A stretch of DNA of 64,000 nucleotides, from the NCBI RefSeq assembly GCF_964204645.1, contig NC_134028.1:5926501-5990500 (forward strand), written 5' to 3'. The translations under genes were made by a program, and so were the position numbers. The first letter of the stretch is position 1, and the number at the start of each line of letters is the position of its first letter. This DNA is from Tubulanus polymorphus. Lineage: Eukaryota; Nemertea; Palaeonemertea; Tubulaniformes; Tubulanidae. This document shows, piece after piece, positions 63,996 through 64,000 of this stretch. A model generated the notes under the pieces. The model did no database searches, had not been told where the DNA came from, and saw only the letters and a list, made by a program, of their open reading frames with translations.

Positions 63996-64000
63996 CTTAG

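Overview
The window is nuclear DNA from an animal. Nearly every gene is split by GT-AG introns, coding exons are separated by AT-rich sequence, AATAAA signals follow several stop codons, and the recognisable proteins are bilaterian ones (MOSMO, ENKD1, C2orf81, C1orf74, MCU, FDXR, Rho GDI). Compact genes, an intronless peptide-type GPCR and many short inverted-repeat elements fit a marine invertebrate (spiralian or non-vertebrate deuterostome). I cannot fix the phylum from this sequence. No prokaryotic, viral, CRISPR or rRNA feature was seen.

Layout. 0.37-2.74 kb (-): sterol desaturase/fatty-acid hydroxylase, last exon beyond the left edge. 3.5-5.2 kb (+): two tandem intronless paralogues with an RVSF PP1-docking motif, family not recognised. 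5.5-6.4 kb (+): unrecognised, possibly secreted protein. 9.4-11.4 kb (-): complete Rho GDI. 13.75-16.9 kb (+): complete mitochondrial ferredoxin reductase. 17.4-19.1 kb (-): secreted PAN/apple-like protein. 20.7-21.8 kb (-): class A GPCR. 25.6-29.0 kb (+): SLC16-type transporter. 31.4-33.2 kb (+): MOSMO, followed 165 bp later by a C1orf74 homologue. 36.1-39.0 kb (-) and 39.6-44.3 kb (+): ENKD1 and C2orf81 homologues, head to head. 47.6-58.1 kb (-): mitochondrial calcium uniporter MCU, with its first exon(s) upstream and unidentified. The last 6 kb is repeat-rich, with a possible terminal exon of another gene at the right edge.

For six genes I reconstructed all coding exons, and phases and total lengths agree: Rho GDI 205 aa, FDXR 489 aa, SLC16-like 496 aa, MOSMO 168 aa, ENKD1 334 aa, C2orf81 487 aa. 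The genes do not form one pathway. Two themes recur: mitochondrial proteins (FDXR, MCU) and cilium-associated proteins (ENKD1 and C2orf81, plus MOSMO, a Hedgehog/Smoothened modulator). The ENKD1-C2orf81 spacer carries an RFX X-box-like palindrome, two forkhead-like sites and facing ETS sites, which suggests a shared ciliary promoter.

The non-coding part is full of short non-autonomous DNA transposons: a 447-bp foldback, several CAGT-ended TA-flanked elements, a CAGTTGCACAGTC-ended family, a CCCTTTCAGTGC-ended family, and degenerate dispersed repeats. The strongest candidates for something undescribed are the tandem RVSF paralogues and the bidirectional ciliary promoter.
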